From: Paludibacter sp.
GTDB taxonomy: Bacteria; Bacteroidota; Bacteroidia; Bacteroidales; Paludibacteraceae
Assembly (NCBI GenBank): GCA_024710005.1
Contig: JANJVQ010000022.1
Coordinates: 50,305 to 114,304, forward strand
Direction: 5' to 3'
DNA: 64,000 nucleotides
The notes beneath the pieces are model-generated. The model was not told where the DNA came from. It was given only the letters and a program-made list of their open reading frames with translations, and searched no databases. Shown in pieces: positions 37,147 to 48,062 of this stretch. The position numbers and the translations under genes are program-made. Positions within the stretch are counted from its first letter, which is position 1, and the number at the start of each line of letters is the position of its first letter.

Positions 37147-40098
37147 TCACAAAGTCTTTTTAACTTCGGTTTCCTCAAAACTTTCAATCATGTCACCAAC
37201 GCGGATGTCGTTGTAATTTTTGATATTCAAACCACATTCGTAATTGGTTCCGACTTCTTTCACATCTTCTTTGAAACGTTTCAGGGATTCCAGTTCGCCG
37301 GTATAAATTACAATGCCGTCGCGGATAATGTGCACTTTGTTCGTTCTCTTAATTTTACCTTCGCGAACGAGACAACCTGCAACCGTACCAACCTTTGTAA
37401 TCTTGAATACTTCACGAACCTCAACTGTGGCCGTAACTTCTTCCTTGATTTCAGGAGAAAGCATACCTTCCATTGCCGATTTAATTTCTTCAATTGCATC
37501 GTAGATGATAGAATACAAGCGCACATCGATTTCCTCTTTTTCAGCCATCTTACGGGCAGAAGCGGTCGGACGAACCTGGAAACCGCAAATAATTGCATTG
37601 GACGCAGCTGCCAGCAAAATATCAGAATCCGAAATCGCCCCAACAGCCTTATGAATGACATTTATCTGAATATTCTCTGTTGAAAGTTTGAGTAAGGAGT
37701 CAGCAAGCGCTTCCACAGAACCGTCCACATCCCCTTTTACAATGATATTCAGCTCTTTGAAATCTCCCAAAGCGATACGACGACCCAATTCGTCCAGGGT
37801 AAAGTGTTTCTTGGTACGCAAACTTTGCTCACGTTGCAGTTGTTCCCGTTTATTGGCAATTTCACGCGCTTCCTGTTCGGTTGCCATCACATTGAAATTG
37901 TCGCCGGCCTGTGGGGCTCCATTCAAACCAAGAATCAACACCGGTTCAGCAGGTTTTGCCTCCTGAATACGCTGATTTCTTTCATTAAACATGGCTTTCA
38001 CCCTGCCGTGATAAATTCCGGCCAACACCACATCTCCCATTTTCAGGGTACCATTCTCAACCAATATGGTTGAAATATAACCCCGACCTTTATCAAGCGA
38101 TGATTCAATCACTGAACCTACAGCTCTTTTATTCGGATTGGCTTTCAGTTCAAGCATTTCAGCTTCAAGCAATACTTTTTCAAGCAGTTCTGCTATACCC
38201 ATACCCTGTTTGGCTGATATATCCTGCGATTGGTATTTACCACCCCAGTCTTCAACCAAATAATTCATGTTAGCAAGCGTTTCCTTGATTTTTTCAGGAT
38301 TTGCACCTGGCTTATCAACCTTGTTGATGGCAAAAATCATCGGCACTCCCGCAGCAGATGCGTGGTTAATCGCTTCAATCGTCTGGGGCATCACATTATC
38401 ATCAGCCGCCACGATGATAATCGCGATATCTGTCACTTTTGCACCACGGGCACGCATGGCGGTAAATGCTTCGTGACCGGGAGTATCGAGGAATGTAATG
38501 CGCTGACCGTTATCTAATTTCACATTATAGGCACCGATGTGCTGTGTAATACCACCGGCTTCACCCGCGATTACATTAGTTTTGCGGATATAGTCGAGTA
38601 AAGAAGTTTTACCATGGTCAACGTGACCCATCACCGTTACAATCGGGGCACGTGGTTGCAGATCTGCTTCATCATCCGGCTCATCCTCACCAATGGCTTC
38701 TACCACATCCGCACTAACGAACTCAGTTGTAAAACCAAATTCATCAGCAACAATATTGATTGTTTCGGCATCAAGACGCTGGTTGATTGAAACCATCATA
38801 CCAATACTCATACAAGTGGCTATTACCTGATTGACAGAAATATCCATCATTACAGCCAATTCACTTACCGTTACAAACTCGGTGAGTTTCAATACCTTTT
38901 CCTGTTCGCGTTCCTGCATTTCCAACTCACTCTGGCGGGCAGAAAAGCTATCACGTTTTTCTCTGCGGTACTTAGCGCCCTTACCTTTTTTGTTGGTTCC
39001 GGCCATTCTTGCCAAGGTTTCTTTGATCTGACGTTGCACTTCTTCTTCGTCAACAACCGTTTTCAAAGGCTTCTTAAATTTATCCTTAGCCAGTTTAGCC
39101 TGCATGCCACCTGCCTGAGCCGGTTTTTTCGAATGATCTACCGGGAAATGTTCGATATCTACTTTTTGATTTGAGAAACGTTCCCGTTTCTTTTTCTTTT
39201 TGATATCTTCTTCTGTTTCTACATGATTCTTTTTCTTTTCATCAATCGCATTTTTGGCTTTTTCCTCCCTTTCCTTTTTCTTTTGTTCTTTTGTTTTGGG
39301 TTTGGGACGGGTAGTTTGATTCAGTGCATCCAGGTCAATACGACCCAACACAACCGGTTTAATTTCAACCACAGGTCTGGCAATGGAGAACACTTCATCT
39401 TCATCATCTTTTTCTGATTCGACTTCAGGCTCTTGCTCTTTTTCTACAACCACTTGTTTTTCTTCTTCCTGCGAATCAACTTCTTTAGAAACAACTGGTT
39501 CGATTTGAGGAGTAATTTCAGGTTGCTCCGAAACTTCCACTTCCTGATTGATTTCCGGTATAACTTCTACTGAGTGTTCTTCAGCAACTGCTTCCTGAAC
39601 AATTTCAACTGGTTCTTGAACCAGCTCATTAACAACAGGAATCTCAACTTCTTCTTTTTCAACCACTTTAAGTTCCTCAACAGGTTCTGTTGTTTTTACC
39701 GGTTCTTGCACAACCGGTTCAGGTTTTATCGGTTCAGGCTTTTTGTTGATAGCATCCAAATCAATTTTACCAACCTGTTTGATTGAAGGCAACTGATCAA
39801 CCGGCACCTCAACGGGGATGATATTTTCTGCTTTCTCTGCTGTTTTCTTAGCGCCATAACCTTCCAACGCAACGGTTGATGCCTTTTCTTTCTGGTGGCG
39901 CTCCTGACTGATGCGTTCCGACTCCATTTTCAGAGCCATGTCTTTATTGAACTCTTTTACCAATAACAAGTGAAGTTCATCCGACAATTTCAGGTTGGGA
40001 TCAACGGCAATCTTGTTTCCTTTTTTGGCTAAAAAGTCAACTGCTGTGGTTATACCGATATTTAATTCTTTACAAGCTTTACTTAATCTGATGGGCAT
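37147..40098 (-). CDS. infB: Translation initiation factor IF-2
   Basis: [40 protein letters not shown]. Confidence 0.98.
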   Translation of the reverse strand: MPIRLSKACKELNIGITTAVDFLAKKGNKIAVDPNLKLSDELHLLLVKEFNKDMALKMESERISQERHQKEKASTVALEGYGAKKTAEKAENIIPVEVPVDQLPSIKQVGKIDLDAINKKPEPIKPEPVVQEPVKTTEPVEELKVVEKEEVEIPVVNELVQEPVEIVQEAVAEEHSVEVIPEINQEVEVSEQPEITPQIEPVVSKEVDSQEEEKQVVVEKEQEPEVESEKDDEDEVFSIARPVVEIKPVVLGRIDLDALNQTTRPKPKTKEQKKKEREEKAKNAIDEKKKNHVETEEDIKKKKKRERFSNQKVDIEHFPVDHSKKPAQAGGMQAKLAKDKFKKPLKTVVDEEEVQRQIKETLARMAGTNKKGKGAKYRREKRDSFSARQSELEMQEREQEKVLKLTEFVTVSELAVMMDISVNQVIATCMSIGMMVSINQRLDAETINIVADEFGFTTEFVSADVVEAIGEDEPDDEADLQPRAPIVTVMGHVDHGKTSLLDYIRKTNVIAGEAGGITQHIGAYNVKLDNGQRITFLDTPGHEAFTAMRARGAKVTDIAIIIVAADDNVMPQTIEAINHASAAGVPMIFAINKVDKPGANPEKIKETLANMNYLVEDWGGKYQSQDISAKQGMGIAELLEKVLLEAEMLELKANPNKRAVGSVIESSLDKGRGYISTILVENGTLKMGDVVLAGIYHGRVKAMFNERNQRIQEAKPAEPVLILGLNGAPQAGDNFNVMATEQEAREIANKREQLQREQSLRTKKHFTLDELGRRIALGDFKELNIIVKGDVDGSVEALADSLLKLSTENIQINVIHKAVGAISDSDILLAAASNAIICGFQVRPTASARKMAEKEEIDVRLYSIIYDAIEEIKSAMEGMLSPEIKEEVTATVEVREVFKITKVGTVAGCLVREGKIKRTNKVHIIRDGIVIYTGELESLKRFKEDVKEVGTNYECGLNIKNYNDIRVGDMIESFEETEVKKTL

Positions 40099-40180
40099 GT
40101 TATAATCTATAATTTTTTAAGTAAGTTATACGAAATGGAAACAGAAAGCGATACGCAAAATATCATTTTTTACGAAATGC

Positions 40181-41446
40181 CTACATTTCTGTTTCTTCTT
40201 CAAATTCAGCGCGTAAAATAGCAAGCACTTCATCTATAGTTTCTTCCTCAAGGTCTGTCCTTCTGATCAAATCCTGACGTGGAACAGCAAGCACACTCTT
40301 AGCTGTATCATAACCGACATTCTTGAAGGCATCAATTACCCACTGTTCTATTTCATCATTGAATTCATCTAAGTAGATATCTTCGGTTTCTTCTTCATCA
40401 TCCAACTCACGATAAACATCCAGGGTATAACCTGTCAGCATACTGGCCAGCTTAATATTCAACCCTCCTTTACCAATTGCCTGCGAAACTTCTTCCGGTT
40501 TCATGTAGATTTCGGCTTTTTTATCCGCTTCGCTTAAACGGATTGAAGAAATCTTTGCCGGACTCAATGAACGCTGGATAAAAAGACTGATGTTGTTGGT
40601 GAAATTAATTACGTCGATATTTTCATTCCGCAATTCACGTACAATACCATGGATACGGGAACCCTTAACCCCCACACAGGCGCCAACCGGATCAATGCGG
40701 TCATCATAGGACTCAACAGCCACTTTGGCTCTTTCACCAGGCATACGGGCAATTTTCTTGATGGTTATCAATCCTTCGTTGATCTCGGGAACTTCGAGTT
40801 CAAACAATCTTTCCAGGAAAACCGGGGATACCCTCGAAAGAATAATTTTAGGATTGTTGTTTTTATTTTCCACCATGGCTACGACTGCACGAACTGTATC
40901 ACCCTTGCGATAAAAATCTGATGGAATCTGCTCTGACTTTGGCAAATACAATTCATTACCCTCATCATCAATCAGCAACATTTCCTTCTTCCATATCTGA
41001 TATAATTCAGCGCTGACAATCTGCCCCACTTTTTCACTGTATTTGGCAAATACATTTTCTTTCTGAAGCTCCAGTATCTTGGACGATAAGGTTTGTCTGA
41101 GATTCAAAATCGCCCTGCGACCAAAACTCATGAAGTCAACCGTATCGGTCACTTCTTCACCTACCTCATAATCTTCATCAATTTTTTTCGCATCAGAAAG
41201 TTTGATTTCCAGGTTGTCATCTTCAAATTCATCATCCTCAACCACTGTACGGTTGCGATAAATTTCGAAGTCACCCTTATCCGGATTGATAATCACGTCG
41301 TAATTATCGTCACTTCCGAACATTTTCGCGATTACACTTCTGAAAGACTCTTCCATAACGGAAATCAGCGTGGTTCTGTCGATACTTTTCAACTCCTTGA
41401 ATTCCGAAAAGGTATCGATCAAGTTAATCGTTTCTTTTTTGCTCAT
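40181..41446 (-). CDS. nusA: Transcription termination/antitermination protein NusA
   Basis: GERAKVAVESYDDRIDPVGACVGVKGSRIHGIVRELRNENIDVI KH domain. Confidence 0.97.
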   Translation of the reverse strand: MSKKETINLIDTFSEFKELKSIDRTTLISVMEESFRSVIAKMFGSDDNYDVIINPDKGDFEIYRNRTVVEDDEFEDDNLEIKLSDAKKIDEDYEVGEEVTDTVDFMSFGRRAILNLRQTLSSKILELQKENVFAKYSEKVGQIVSAELYQIWKKEMLLIDDEGNELYLPKSEQIPSDFYRKGDTVRAVVAMVENKNNNPKIILSRVSPVFLERLFELEVPEINEGLITIKKIARMPGERAKVAVESYDDRIDPVGACVGVKGSRIHGIVRELRNENIDVINFTNNISLFIQRSLSPAKISSIRLSEADKKAEIYMKPEEVSQAIGKGGLNIKLASMLTGYTLDVYRELDDEEETEDIYLDEFNDEIEQWVIDAFKNVGYDTAKSVLAVPRQDLIRRTDLEEETIDEVLAILRAEFEEETEM

Positions 41447-41449
41447 GGC

Positions 41450-41917
41450 TTATTTGAATCTAATGATCAGTTTTGTTGTTTTTATATTTTTGAATGATAA
41501 TGTAATTTCTTCCTGAACGTTTTTTTTACGTTTTGCACCTTCTTCTTTAATCGTTTTTTCAACTGTCAACACAACAGCATCAGACGACACAGAACTCAAT
41601 ACTCCTGCCAGCTTCTTTCCCTCTGTAGTCAGCACCTCTACTTCTTTTCCGATATTTTTCTCGTATTGCTTTAATACTTTAAACGGCGAACTTAAACCGG
41701 CAGAGCTGACTTCAAGTTCAAAGTCCTCTACCTCACGATCCAGTTTTGATTCCAAAAAACGGTTCAACGCCACGCAATCGTCCAACGAAACGCCATTGAA
41801 AGAATCAATTTCCACCTGAATCCGGTTATCCTGATTCACTTTTAAATCTACGAGATAGTGCTCACTTTCCCGAATATAGGACTCAACTATCTGACTAACA
41901 ATACTTTTATCTAACAT
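41450..41917 (-). CDS. rimP: Ribosome maturation factor RimP
   Basis: DDCVALNRFLESKLDREVEDFELEVSSAGLSSPFK; start MLDKSIVSQ at 41917. Confidence 0.93.
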   Translation of the reverse strand: MLDKSIVSQIVESYIRESEHYLVDLKVNQDNRIQVEIDSFNGVSLDDCVALNRFLESKLDREVEDFELEVSSAGLSSPFKVLKQYEKNIGKEVEVLTTEGKKLAGVLSSVSSDAVVLTVEKTIKEEGAKRKKNVQEEITLSFKNIKTTKLIIRFK

Positions 41918-41939
41918 CTTTTGACTTATTTCAACAATA

Positions 41940-41959
41940 AAGGGGACTGCCGTCCCCTC
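41940..41959 (-). other. Short GC-rich hairpin in rimP-nusA-infB leader
   Basis: Minus: GAGGGGAC GGCA GTCCCCTT. Confidence 0.6.
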
Positions 41960-41979
41960 CACATTTCAAATATCGCATG

Positions 41980-41987
41980 CAAAGATA
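41980..41987 (-). promoter_or_regulatory. -7 box TATCTTTG for rimP-nusA-infB
   Basis: CAAAGATA on plus strand. Confidence 0.6.
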
Positions 41988-42019
41988 GTCTTTTTTTCTT
42001 AAATAACAAATTTTCATTA

Positions 42020-43072
42020 TTATCTTTCTACATATTGTTGCTGATAATAAGACTGATATTGCCCGCTTGTAACATTATCCATCCACTCCTGATTAGCCAG
42101 ATACCAGTCGACTGTTTTTTCCAGTCCTTCTTCAAACTGAAGTGAAGGTTTCCATCCCAGTTCACGTTGCAATTTAGATGAATCAATGGCATATCGCAAA
42201 TCGTGACCGGCACGGTCTTTTACAAAAGTAATGAGTTTAGCCGACTCTCCCGCCTCGCGCCCCAGCTTCCGGTCCATGATTTCACAAAGTTTTCTGATCA
42301 GGTCTATGTTCGTCCATTCGTTATTTCCACCGATATTATAAGTCTCACCAACTACACCGTCATGGAAAATCACATCAATAGCCCGGGCATGATCATTCAC
42401 CCACAACCAGTCACGCACATTTTCTCCTTTTCCGTAAATGGGAATCGGTCTGTTATTTTTTATATTATTGATTGACAACGGAATCAGCTTCTCAGGAAAA
42501 TGATTAGCTCCGTAATTATTGGAGCAATTGGAAATCACAACCGGCAAACCATAAGTATGATGGTATGCCCGGACAAAATGGTCGGAAGAGGCTTTCGCAG
42601 CAGAATAAGGACTTCTCGGATCATAAGCTGTCTCTTCCGTAAAAAAACCCGTATCACCTAACGAGCCATACACTTCATCAGTAGAAATGTGGTAAAAACG
42701 CTTTCCCTCCATGTTGCCTTTCCAGCTTTCTTTAGCTGCATTCAACAAATTAGCAGTACCAAAGACATTCGTTCTGATAAAAGCAAACGGATCGGTAATA
42801 GACCTGTCGACATGCGACTCGGCAGCCAGGTGAATCACGCCGTCAAACTGATACTTAGCAAACAGTTCCGGAATAAAACTTTCATCCGTAATATCTCCTT
42901 TGACAAAAGTATAATTGGACAATCCATCAATATCTTTCAGGTTTTCCAGATTACCTGCATAAGTCAACGCATCCAGATTTACCACCTGATATTCAGGATA
43001 TTTAGTCACAAACAAACGAACAACGTGCGAGCCTATAAATCCGGCCCCACCGGTAATTAATAATGTTTTCAA
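42020..43072 (-). CDS. rfbB: dTDP-glucose 4,6-dehydratase
   Basis: LITGGAGFIGSHVVRLFVTKYP, HLAAESHVDRSI, YSAAKASSDHFVRAYHHTYGLP. Confidence 0.95.
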   Translation of the reverse strand: MKTLLITGGAGFIGSHVVRLFVTKYPEYQVVNLDALTYAGNLENLKDIDGLSNYTFVKGDITDESFIPELFAKYQFDGVIHLAAESHVDRSITDPFAFIRTNVFGTANLLNAAKESWKGNMEGKRFYHISTDEVYGSLGDTGFFTEETAYDPRSPYSAAKASSDHFVRAYHHTYGLPVVISNCSNNYGANHFPEKLIPLSINNIKNNRPIPIYGKGENVRDWLWVNDHARAIDVIFHDGVVGETYNIGGNNEWTNIDLIRKLCEIMDRKLGREAGESAKLITFVKDRAGHDLRYAIDSSKLQRELGWKPSLQFEEGLEKTVDWYLANQEWMDNVTSGQYQSYYQQQYVER

Positions 43073-43198
43073 TGTTGTCTATATTTTAAAATTTGGTTAG
43101 CGCTTGCAAAAATACACAGAAATTCCAGGTTTAAAAAATTATTGGATTTTTTTCAACAAAAAGTAGCTTTTCCAGAATCTTTATTTTATTTTTGTGTC

Positions 43199-44116
43199 GT
43201 GGAAACAATTTTCAGGAACATAGAAAAACTGTTAGCGACTAATGATCACGCAGTTGTTCCGGGTTTGGGTGGATTTGTTGTACAGCAGCAACCGGCCCGG
43301 ATCTCGGGTAAATACATCGTTGCACCCAGGGCAACCATCAGCTTCAATCCACTGATCAGTCAAAACGACGGCATGCTGGCCATAGAAATTTCCCGGCAAA
43401 AAGGAATCAGCTATCGTGAAGCGACGGTTATCGCTGAAAAAGAAACCAGGGAATTTCTAACGAAACTGAAAGCTGTTCGTAAAATGGCGTATGGACGTTT
43501 GGGAACTTTTTTCTTAGAAAATGACTCGCACCTGATTTTCACTCCGGCAACCGATTTGTCATTCTTACCTGCTAATGTTGGATTACAGGATTTATTGTTA
43601 CCAACAATAAATCAGACATCAAAAGACATTGTATTTACCATTTCGGCAAGGAAGATGATGAAATATGCCGCCATTTTCATCACTTTTATAGCACTGCTTT
43701 TTTCACCGCGTCTCAACGAATCCACGAATATCACAAGAGCAGATTTCAGTCAGCTAAACCGGGTTGAACTACCCGAGATCACAGTTTCACCCATGATTGA
43801 AACAACAATACAGGAGATTCAACCTCAGGAACCGGCAAAAGAGTCGGCAAAAGAGTCGACTGAAGACATTTTGCTTCAAGACAAAAACAACTATAAAGTA
43901 ATTGTTGCTGCCTTCGACTTGCCGGAAAAAGCCATGCTTTTACGCGACAAACTCAAGAAGGAAGATTATCCCGAATCTGAAATCATCGTAACCAGCAACA
44001 ACACCCGGGTTGCTATCCGCTCGTTCAGCAACATTATTTCCGCAGTGAACTACATGGAAGAGGTTCGCAATGAAGACCCGCGGTTTGCCGACGCGTGGGT
44101 GATGAAGAGTGAATAG
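43199..44116 (+). CDS. HU-CCDC81/SPOR domain-containing protein
   Basis: VETIFRNIEKLLATNDHAVVPGLGGFVVQQQPARI; C-terminal SPOR-like; GTG start at 43199 inferred. Confidence 0.8.
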   Translation: METIFRNIEKLLATNDHAVVPGLGGFVVQQQPARISGKYIVAPRATISFNPLISQNDGMLAIEISRQKGISYREATVIAEKETREFLTKLKAVRKMAYGRLGTFFLENDSHLIFTPATDLSFLPANVGLQDLLLPTINQTSKDIVFTISARKMMKYAAIFITFIALLFSPRLNESTNITRADFSQLNRVELPEITVSPMIETTIQEIQPQEPAKESAKESTEDILLQDKNNYKVIVAAFDLPEKAMLLRDKLKKEDYPESEIIVTSNNTRVAIRSFSNIISAVNYMEEVRNEDPRFADAWVMKSE

Positions 44117-44140
44117 TGGTTAGTGGTTAGTGAGTTTAAT
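44105..44140 (+). repeat. Heptamer array across the stop codon
   Basis: gaagagt gaatagt ggttagt ggttagt gagttta. Confidence 0.8.
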
Positions 44141-44225
44141 AATCTATGAGTTTAAAAATTCAAGAGTTTAAGAGTTTAAGGAAATCTTTTTTAATTCTTA
44201 ATTTTTAATTCTTAATTCTTTTTCC

Positions 44226-44233
44226 TATCTTTG
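44226..44233 (+). promoter_or_regulatory. -7 box TATCTTTG for rpsP
   Basis: Consensus match upstream of rpsP. Confidence 0.65.
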
Positions 44234-44285
44234 CAGCCGCTTTTCGAGAAAAAGCAACAGGTATAATCATTTAATAAAGACAAAA

Positions 44286-44849
44286 ATGCCAGTAAAAATC
44301 AGATTACAACGTCATGGTCGCAAAGGATATGCTTATTATCATATCGTAATTGCCGACAGTCGTGCGCCACGTGATGGCAAATTCATTGAACGAATTGGTT
44401 CATACAACCCGAACACCGATCCTGCTACGGTAAACCTGAAGTTCGACAGAGCTTTGTATTGGATGCAGGTAGGCGCTCAACCTACGGACACAACCCGTAA
44501 CATCCTTTCTGCTGAAGGGGTACTCATGAAAAAACACTTGTTGGAAGGTGTAAAGAAAGGCGCTTTCGATGAAGCAGAAGCCGAAAAACGTTTTGCTGCA
44601 TGGCAAACAAGCAAAGAAAGCAAAGTAAACAAAACAAAAGAACAAATTGCTGCTGAAAAAGCTGCAGCTGCCAAAGCCCGTCTTGCCGCTGAAGTAGAGG
44701 TAAACAAAGCTAAAGCCGCTGAACTTGCTAAGAAATTAGCTGAAGCGAAAGCTGCTGAAGCTGAAGCACAGGTAGAAGCTGCACAGGCTGAGGCTCCTGC
44801 TGAAGCTGAAGCGCCTGTAGAAGAAAAAGAAGCTCCGGCTGCAGAATAA
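44286..44849 (+). CDS. rpsP: 30S ribosomal protein S16 with Ala/Glu/Lys-rich C-terminal extension
   Basis: [46 protein letters not shown]. Confidence 0.97.
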   Translation: MPVKIRLQRHGRKGYAYYHIVIADSRAPRDGKFIERIGSYNPNTDPATVNLKFDRALYWMQVGAQPTDTTRNILSAEGVLMKKHLLEGVKKGAFDEAEAEKRFAAWQTSKESKVNKTKEQIAAEKAAAAKARLAAEVEVNKAKAAELAKKLAEAKAAEAEAQVEAAQAEAPAEAEAPVEEKEAPAAE

Positions 44850-44867
44850 ATTTCAAATTTTATCAAC

Positions 44868-44919
44868 AAAACAGGTCAATTTCCGGACATATTCTGGAAA
44901 TTGACCTGTTTTGTTTTAT
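44868..44919 (+). terminator. Strong intrinsic terminator after rpsP
   Basis: caaaacaggtcaatttcc ... ggaaattgacctgttttgtttt. Confidence 0.9.
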
Positions 44920-44989
44920 CAAAACTAACCTGTAAATTTGTCGGAAAAAATTTCGAAGAAATAAATTCAACATTATACTTCTCACCATC

Positions 44990-46306
44990 ATGGACGAATT
45001 GATCAATATACTGCCTGAAGAGTTGGTAACATTTGTTCTCACCACCCTTTTTTCGCTGCTGATAGGACTATCCCAACTGAAATTTCAGCTTAAACACGAT
45101 GAGGACAAAGGAGGTATCACATCTTTCGGTACAGACCGGACTTTTACTTTCATCGGAATTCTGGGCTACATACTTTATATGCTTGAGCCAACGGGTTTTA
45201 CTTTGTTTATTGGTGGTGGACTTGCTTTGATTGTATTATTAGGATTAAACTATGTTACGAAGGCATGGAAACATGAGGATTTTGGCATGACTACCATCTC
45301 CATCGCCCTCATTACCTATTGCTTAGCTCCCATCATCATAACTCAACCCCTGTGGTTCTCGCTGACTATTGTGGTGCTGATTCTTATGCTGACAGAGATG
45401 AAACCAACTTTCAAACGTTTCGCCAATAAAATGAGAAACGATGAATTAATCATACTTGCCAAGTTCCTTGCTATCAGTGGCATTATCTTGCCAATACTAC
45501 CTGACAATATTTTAATTGAAGGCACAAAACTTACTCCTTATTCAATCTGGTTAGCTACAGTTGTTGTCTCTGGCATTTCCTACGCTTCATACCTGCTTAA
45601 AAGATATGTTTTTAAATCATCAGGGATATTCATATCCGGACTGATTGGAGGCTTATACAGTAGTACTGCCACCATCACACTTTTAGCTAAAGATGCCAAA
45701 ACAGCCCCTGAAGCTAAATTATCAAAATATGCCGGATCCATGATCGTTGCGAAAAGCATGATGTTCCTTAAATTCATGTTTTTAATTTATATCTTCAGTA
45801 AAGAAATTTTCACGCTAATTTACCCATATCTCATTTTTTTAACGTTGGCATCTGCCTTCATCTCTTGGCTCATTTACCGTAAATCCCTTAACAAGGAGGA
45901 AAAAGCCACTGAAGATGAACATGACGATAAGGATTACAAAAATCCATTGGAATTTAAAGTGGCACTAATATTCGCGGCGTTATTTGTGTTCTTCACGATA
46001 ATAACCACATACACGATTCGATATACAGGAAACAGCGGGTTAACGATATTATCATTATTAAGCGGACTAAGCGACATTACGCCTTTCGTACTTAACTTAT
46101 TACAGAACGTTGCAGAAATACCAAGGCAAATAGTGGTTATTGCAGTTTTATTGGCCATGCTCAGCAATACAGCCGTTTCCATGTTTTACATCTATTTTTT
46201 CTCCGGACAACGGATGGATTTACAGAAGAAAGTCTTATGGGGATTTCTGGCAATCGTCATCCTGACAGGCATTGCCGCCGGAATTATGTATTTGTTTACC
46301 ACCTGA
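44990..46306 (+). CDS. MgtC/SapB family membrane protein with DUF4010-like region
   Basis: LLIGLSQLKFQLKH... many TM segments; GLYSSTATITLLAKDAKT. Confidence 0.8.
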   Translation: MDELINILPEELVTFVLTTLFSLLIGLSQLKFQLKHDEDKGGITSFGTDRTFTFIGILGYILYMLEPTGFTLFIGGGLALIVLLGLNYVTKAWKHEDFGMTTISIALITYCLAPIIITQPLWFSLTIVVLILMLTEMKPTFKRFANKMRNDELIILAKFLAISGIILPILPDNILIEGTKLTPYSIWLATVVVSGISYASYLLKRYVFKSSGIFISGLIGGLYSSTATITLLAKDAKTAPEAKLSKYAGSMIVAKSMMFLKFMFLIYIFSKEIFTLIYPYLIFLTLASAFISWLIYRKSLNKEEKATEDEHDDKDYKNPLEFKVALIFAALFVFFTIITTYTIRYTGNSGLTILSLLSGLSDITPFVLNLLQNVAEIPRQIVVIAVLLAMLSNTAVSMFYIYFFSGQRMDLQKKVLWGFLAIVILTGIAAGIMYLFTT

Positions 46307-46369
46307 TAAATACATCGATTCTTTTAATAATTTTTTCGTACATTTGTACATTATTTTTATTCATATAAA

Positions 46370-46663
46370 ATGCAAAACACCGTCAACATCGCCCTGCAGA
46401 TCCTGCCGGCATCCAAAGATAAACACCCGTACACCCTTGTGGATGAAGCCATCAGCATCATCGAAAACTCCGGATTGAAATACCGCGTAACGCCTTTTGA
46501 AACCGTGATGGAAGGAAGTTATGATGAAATCATGGAAGTGGTAAAAAAAGCGCAGGAAGCTTGTTATGCCTCTGGAGCAGACAGTCTGATGACTTACCTG
46601 AAAATCCAGAGTGCAAAAACTGATGTATGTATCGAGGATAAAATGGAAAAATACGATATCTGA
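46370..46663 (+). CDS. MTH1187 family thiamine-binding protein
   Basis: VNIALQILPASKDKHPYTLVDEAISIIENSGLKYRVTPFETVMEG. Confidence 0.82.
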   Translation: MQNTVNIALQILPASKDKHPYTLVDEAISIIENSGLKYRVTPFETVMEGSYDEIMEVVKKAQEACYASGADSLMTYLKIQSAKTDVCIEDKMEKYDI

Positions 46664-46683
46664 TTACATCTAAGCTGCTTACC

Positions 46684-47487
46684 ATGCTGCATGTTTCTAT
46701 CGTCATATATAAACATCTGTACAGCGAAACTGAATCGCTGATTCATGTTTTAAGGGAATCGGAAGTCGTTGAAAAAATTTACATCATCGACAACTCACCT
46801 GTTCCTTCCTGTGATTTTAAGCAGGAGGGACTCACCTATATCTTCACAGGAAAAAACATCGGCTATGGTGCGGCACATAACATCGCGCTACGGAAAACGA
46901 TAGCTGCCGGCGTTCCCTATCATCTGGTTGTAAATCCCGATATTACCATGGATGCGCATATCCTGAAAGAAATGGTGGAATACCTGGAACAAAACACGGA
47001 CATCGGCCACCTGATGCCAAAAATTGTTTATCCCTCGGGCGAAACACAATACTTATGCAAACTTATCCCGGCTCCTTCAGATTTGATTTTCAGAAGGTTT
47101 CTCCCAAAGAAGTGGACTGAAAAACGCATGTACCGGTTCGAAATGCGTAATACAGGATACGATAAAATCATGGATATTCCTTATCTTTCGGGTTGTTTCA
47201 TGCTGCTCAGAACAGAAGCCCTTAAAAAGGCCGGTTTATTTGATGAACGTTTTTTCCTGTATCCGGAAGATATCGATTTAACACGCAGGATTGGAATTCA
47301 TTACAGAACCGTTTTTTATCCCCGGGTTTCAGTCGTTCATCATCATGCGCAGGAATCCTATAAAAGTCTTTACATGATGCTTGTTCATAGCTGGAATTTG
47401 ACGAAATATTTCAACAAATGGGGATGGTTTTTTGATAAACAAAGAAAAGAAATCAATCAGCAATACATTAAAAAATACAACTTATGA
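46684..47487 (+). CDS. Glycosyltransferase family 2 protein
   Basis: NIGYGAAHNIAL, LVVNPDITMDAHIL, FDERFFLYPEDIDLTRRIG. Confidence 0.88.
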   Translation: MLHVSIVIYKHLYSETESLIHVLRESEVVEKIYIIDNSPVPSCDFKQEGLTYIFTGKNIGYGAAHNIALRKTIAAGVPYHLVVNPDITMDAHILKEMVEYLEQNTDIGHLMPKIVYPSGETQYLCKLIPAPSDLIFRRFLPKKWTEKRMYRFEMRNTGYDKIMDIPYLSGCFMLLRTEALKKAGLFDERFFLYPEDIDLTRRIGIHYRTVFYPRVSVVHHHAQESYKSLYMMLVHSWNLTKYFNKWGWFFDKQRKEINQQYIKKYNL

Positions 47488-48062
47488 ACTTCAGTTTTGT
47501 AGAAATTACAAGTGCTTTCATGGTACTCTTTGCCATTATCGACATTTTGGGTTCAATCCCCATTATTCTGAATATCAAAAAGAAGGACAAAAATATTTAT
47601 GCATTCTGGGCCAGTTTGATCGCCCTCGTTATTTTAATTTTGTTTTTATTCACCGGAGAAGGTATCCTGAAATTGTTCAGTGTTGACATCCAGTCATTCG
47701 CTGTTGCAGGAGCGTTAATCATATTCATCTTCGCCATTGAAATGATTTTAGATATCGAGATTTTCCGCAACAACGGGCCCAAAAACACTTCTTCTTTTAT
47801 TCCGTTGGCTTTTCCATTGATTGCGGGCCCGGGGTCATTTACTACCTTGCTGTCACTACGTGCCGAATATCAGATTGAAAATATTATTGTTGCCTTGGTA
47901 TTGAACTTAGCCTTCGTGTACCTGGTGCTAAAATCGACCAATCGCATTGAAAGATTATTCGGAGAGGCCGGCATTTACATTCTACGTAAATTCTTCGGTA
48001 TCATCCTGTTGGCAATCGCAGTAAAACTATTTACCACAAATTTGAATCACCTGCTTCAATAA
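47484..48062 (+). CDS. MarC family protein
   Basis: MVLFAIIDILGSIPIIL, PLAFPLIAGPGSFTTLLSL. Confidence 0.9.
   Translation: MNFSFVEITSAFMVLFAIIDILGSIPIILNIKKKDKNIYAFWASLIALVILILFLFTGEGILKLFSVDIQSFAVAGALIIFIFAIEMILDIEIFRNNGPKNTSSFIPLAFPLIAGPGSFTTLLSLRAEYQIENIIVALVLNLAFVYLVLKSTNRIERLFGEAGIYILRKFFGIILLAIAVKLFTTNLNHLLQ

Noticed and set aside
41918-41962. Extended RimP start (MEGTAVPFIVEISQK)
   Set aside because: The extension translates the leader hairpin; MLDKSIVSQ matches the expected start.
44477-44869. 130-aa antisense ORF over rpsP (Ala/Ser-rich)
   Set aside because: Shadow ORF produced by the GCT/GAA-rich S16 tail on the other strand.
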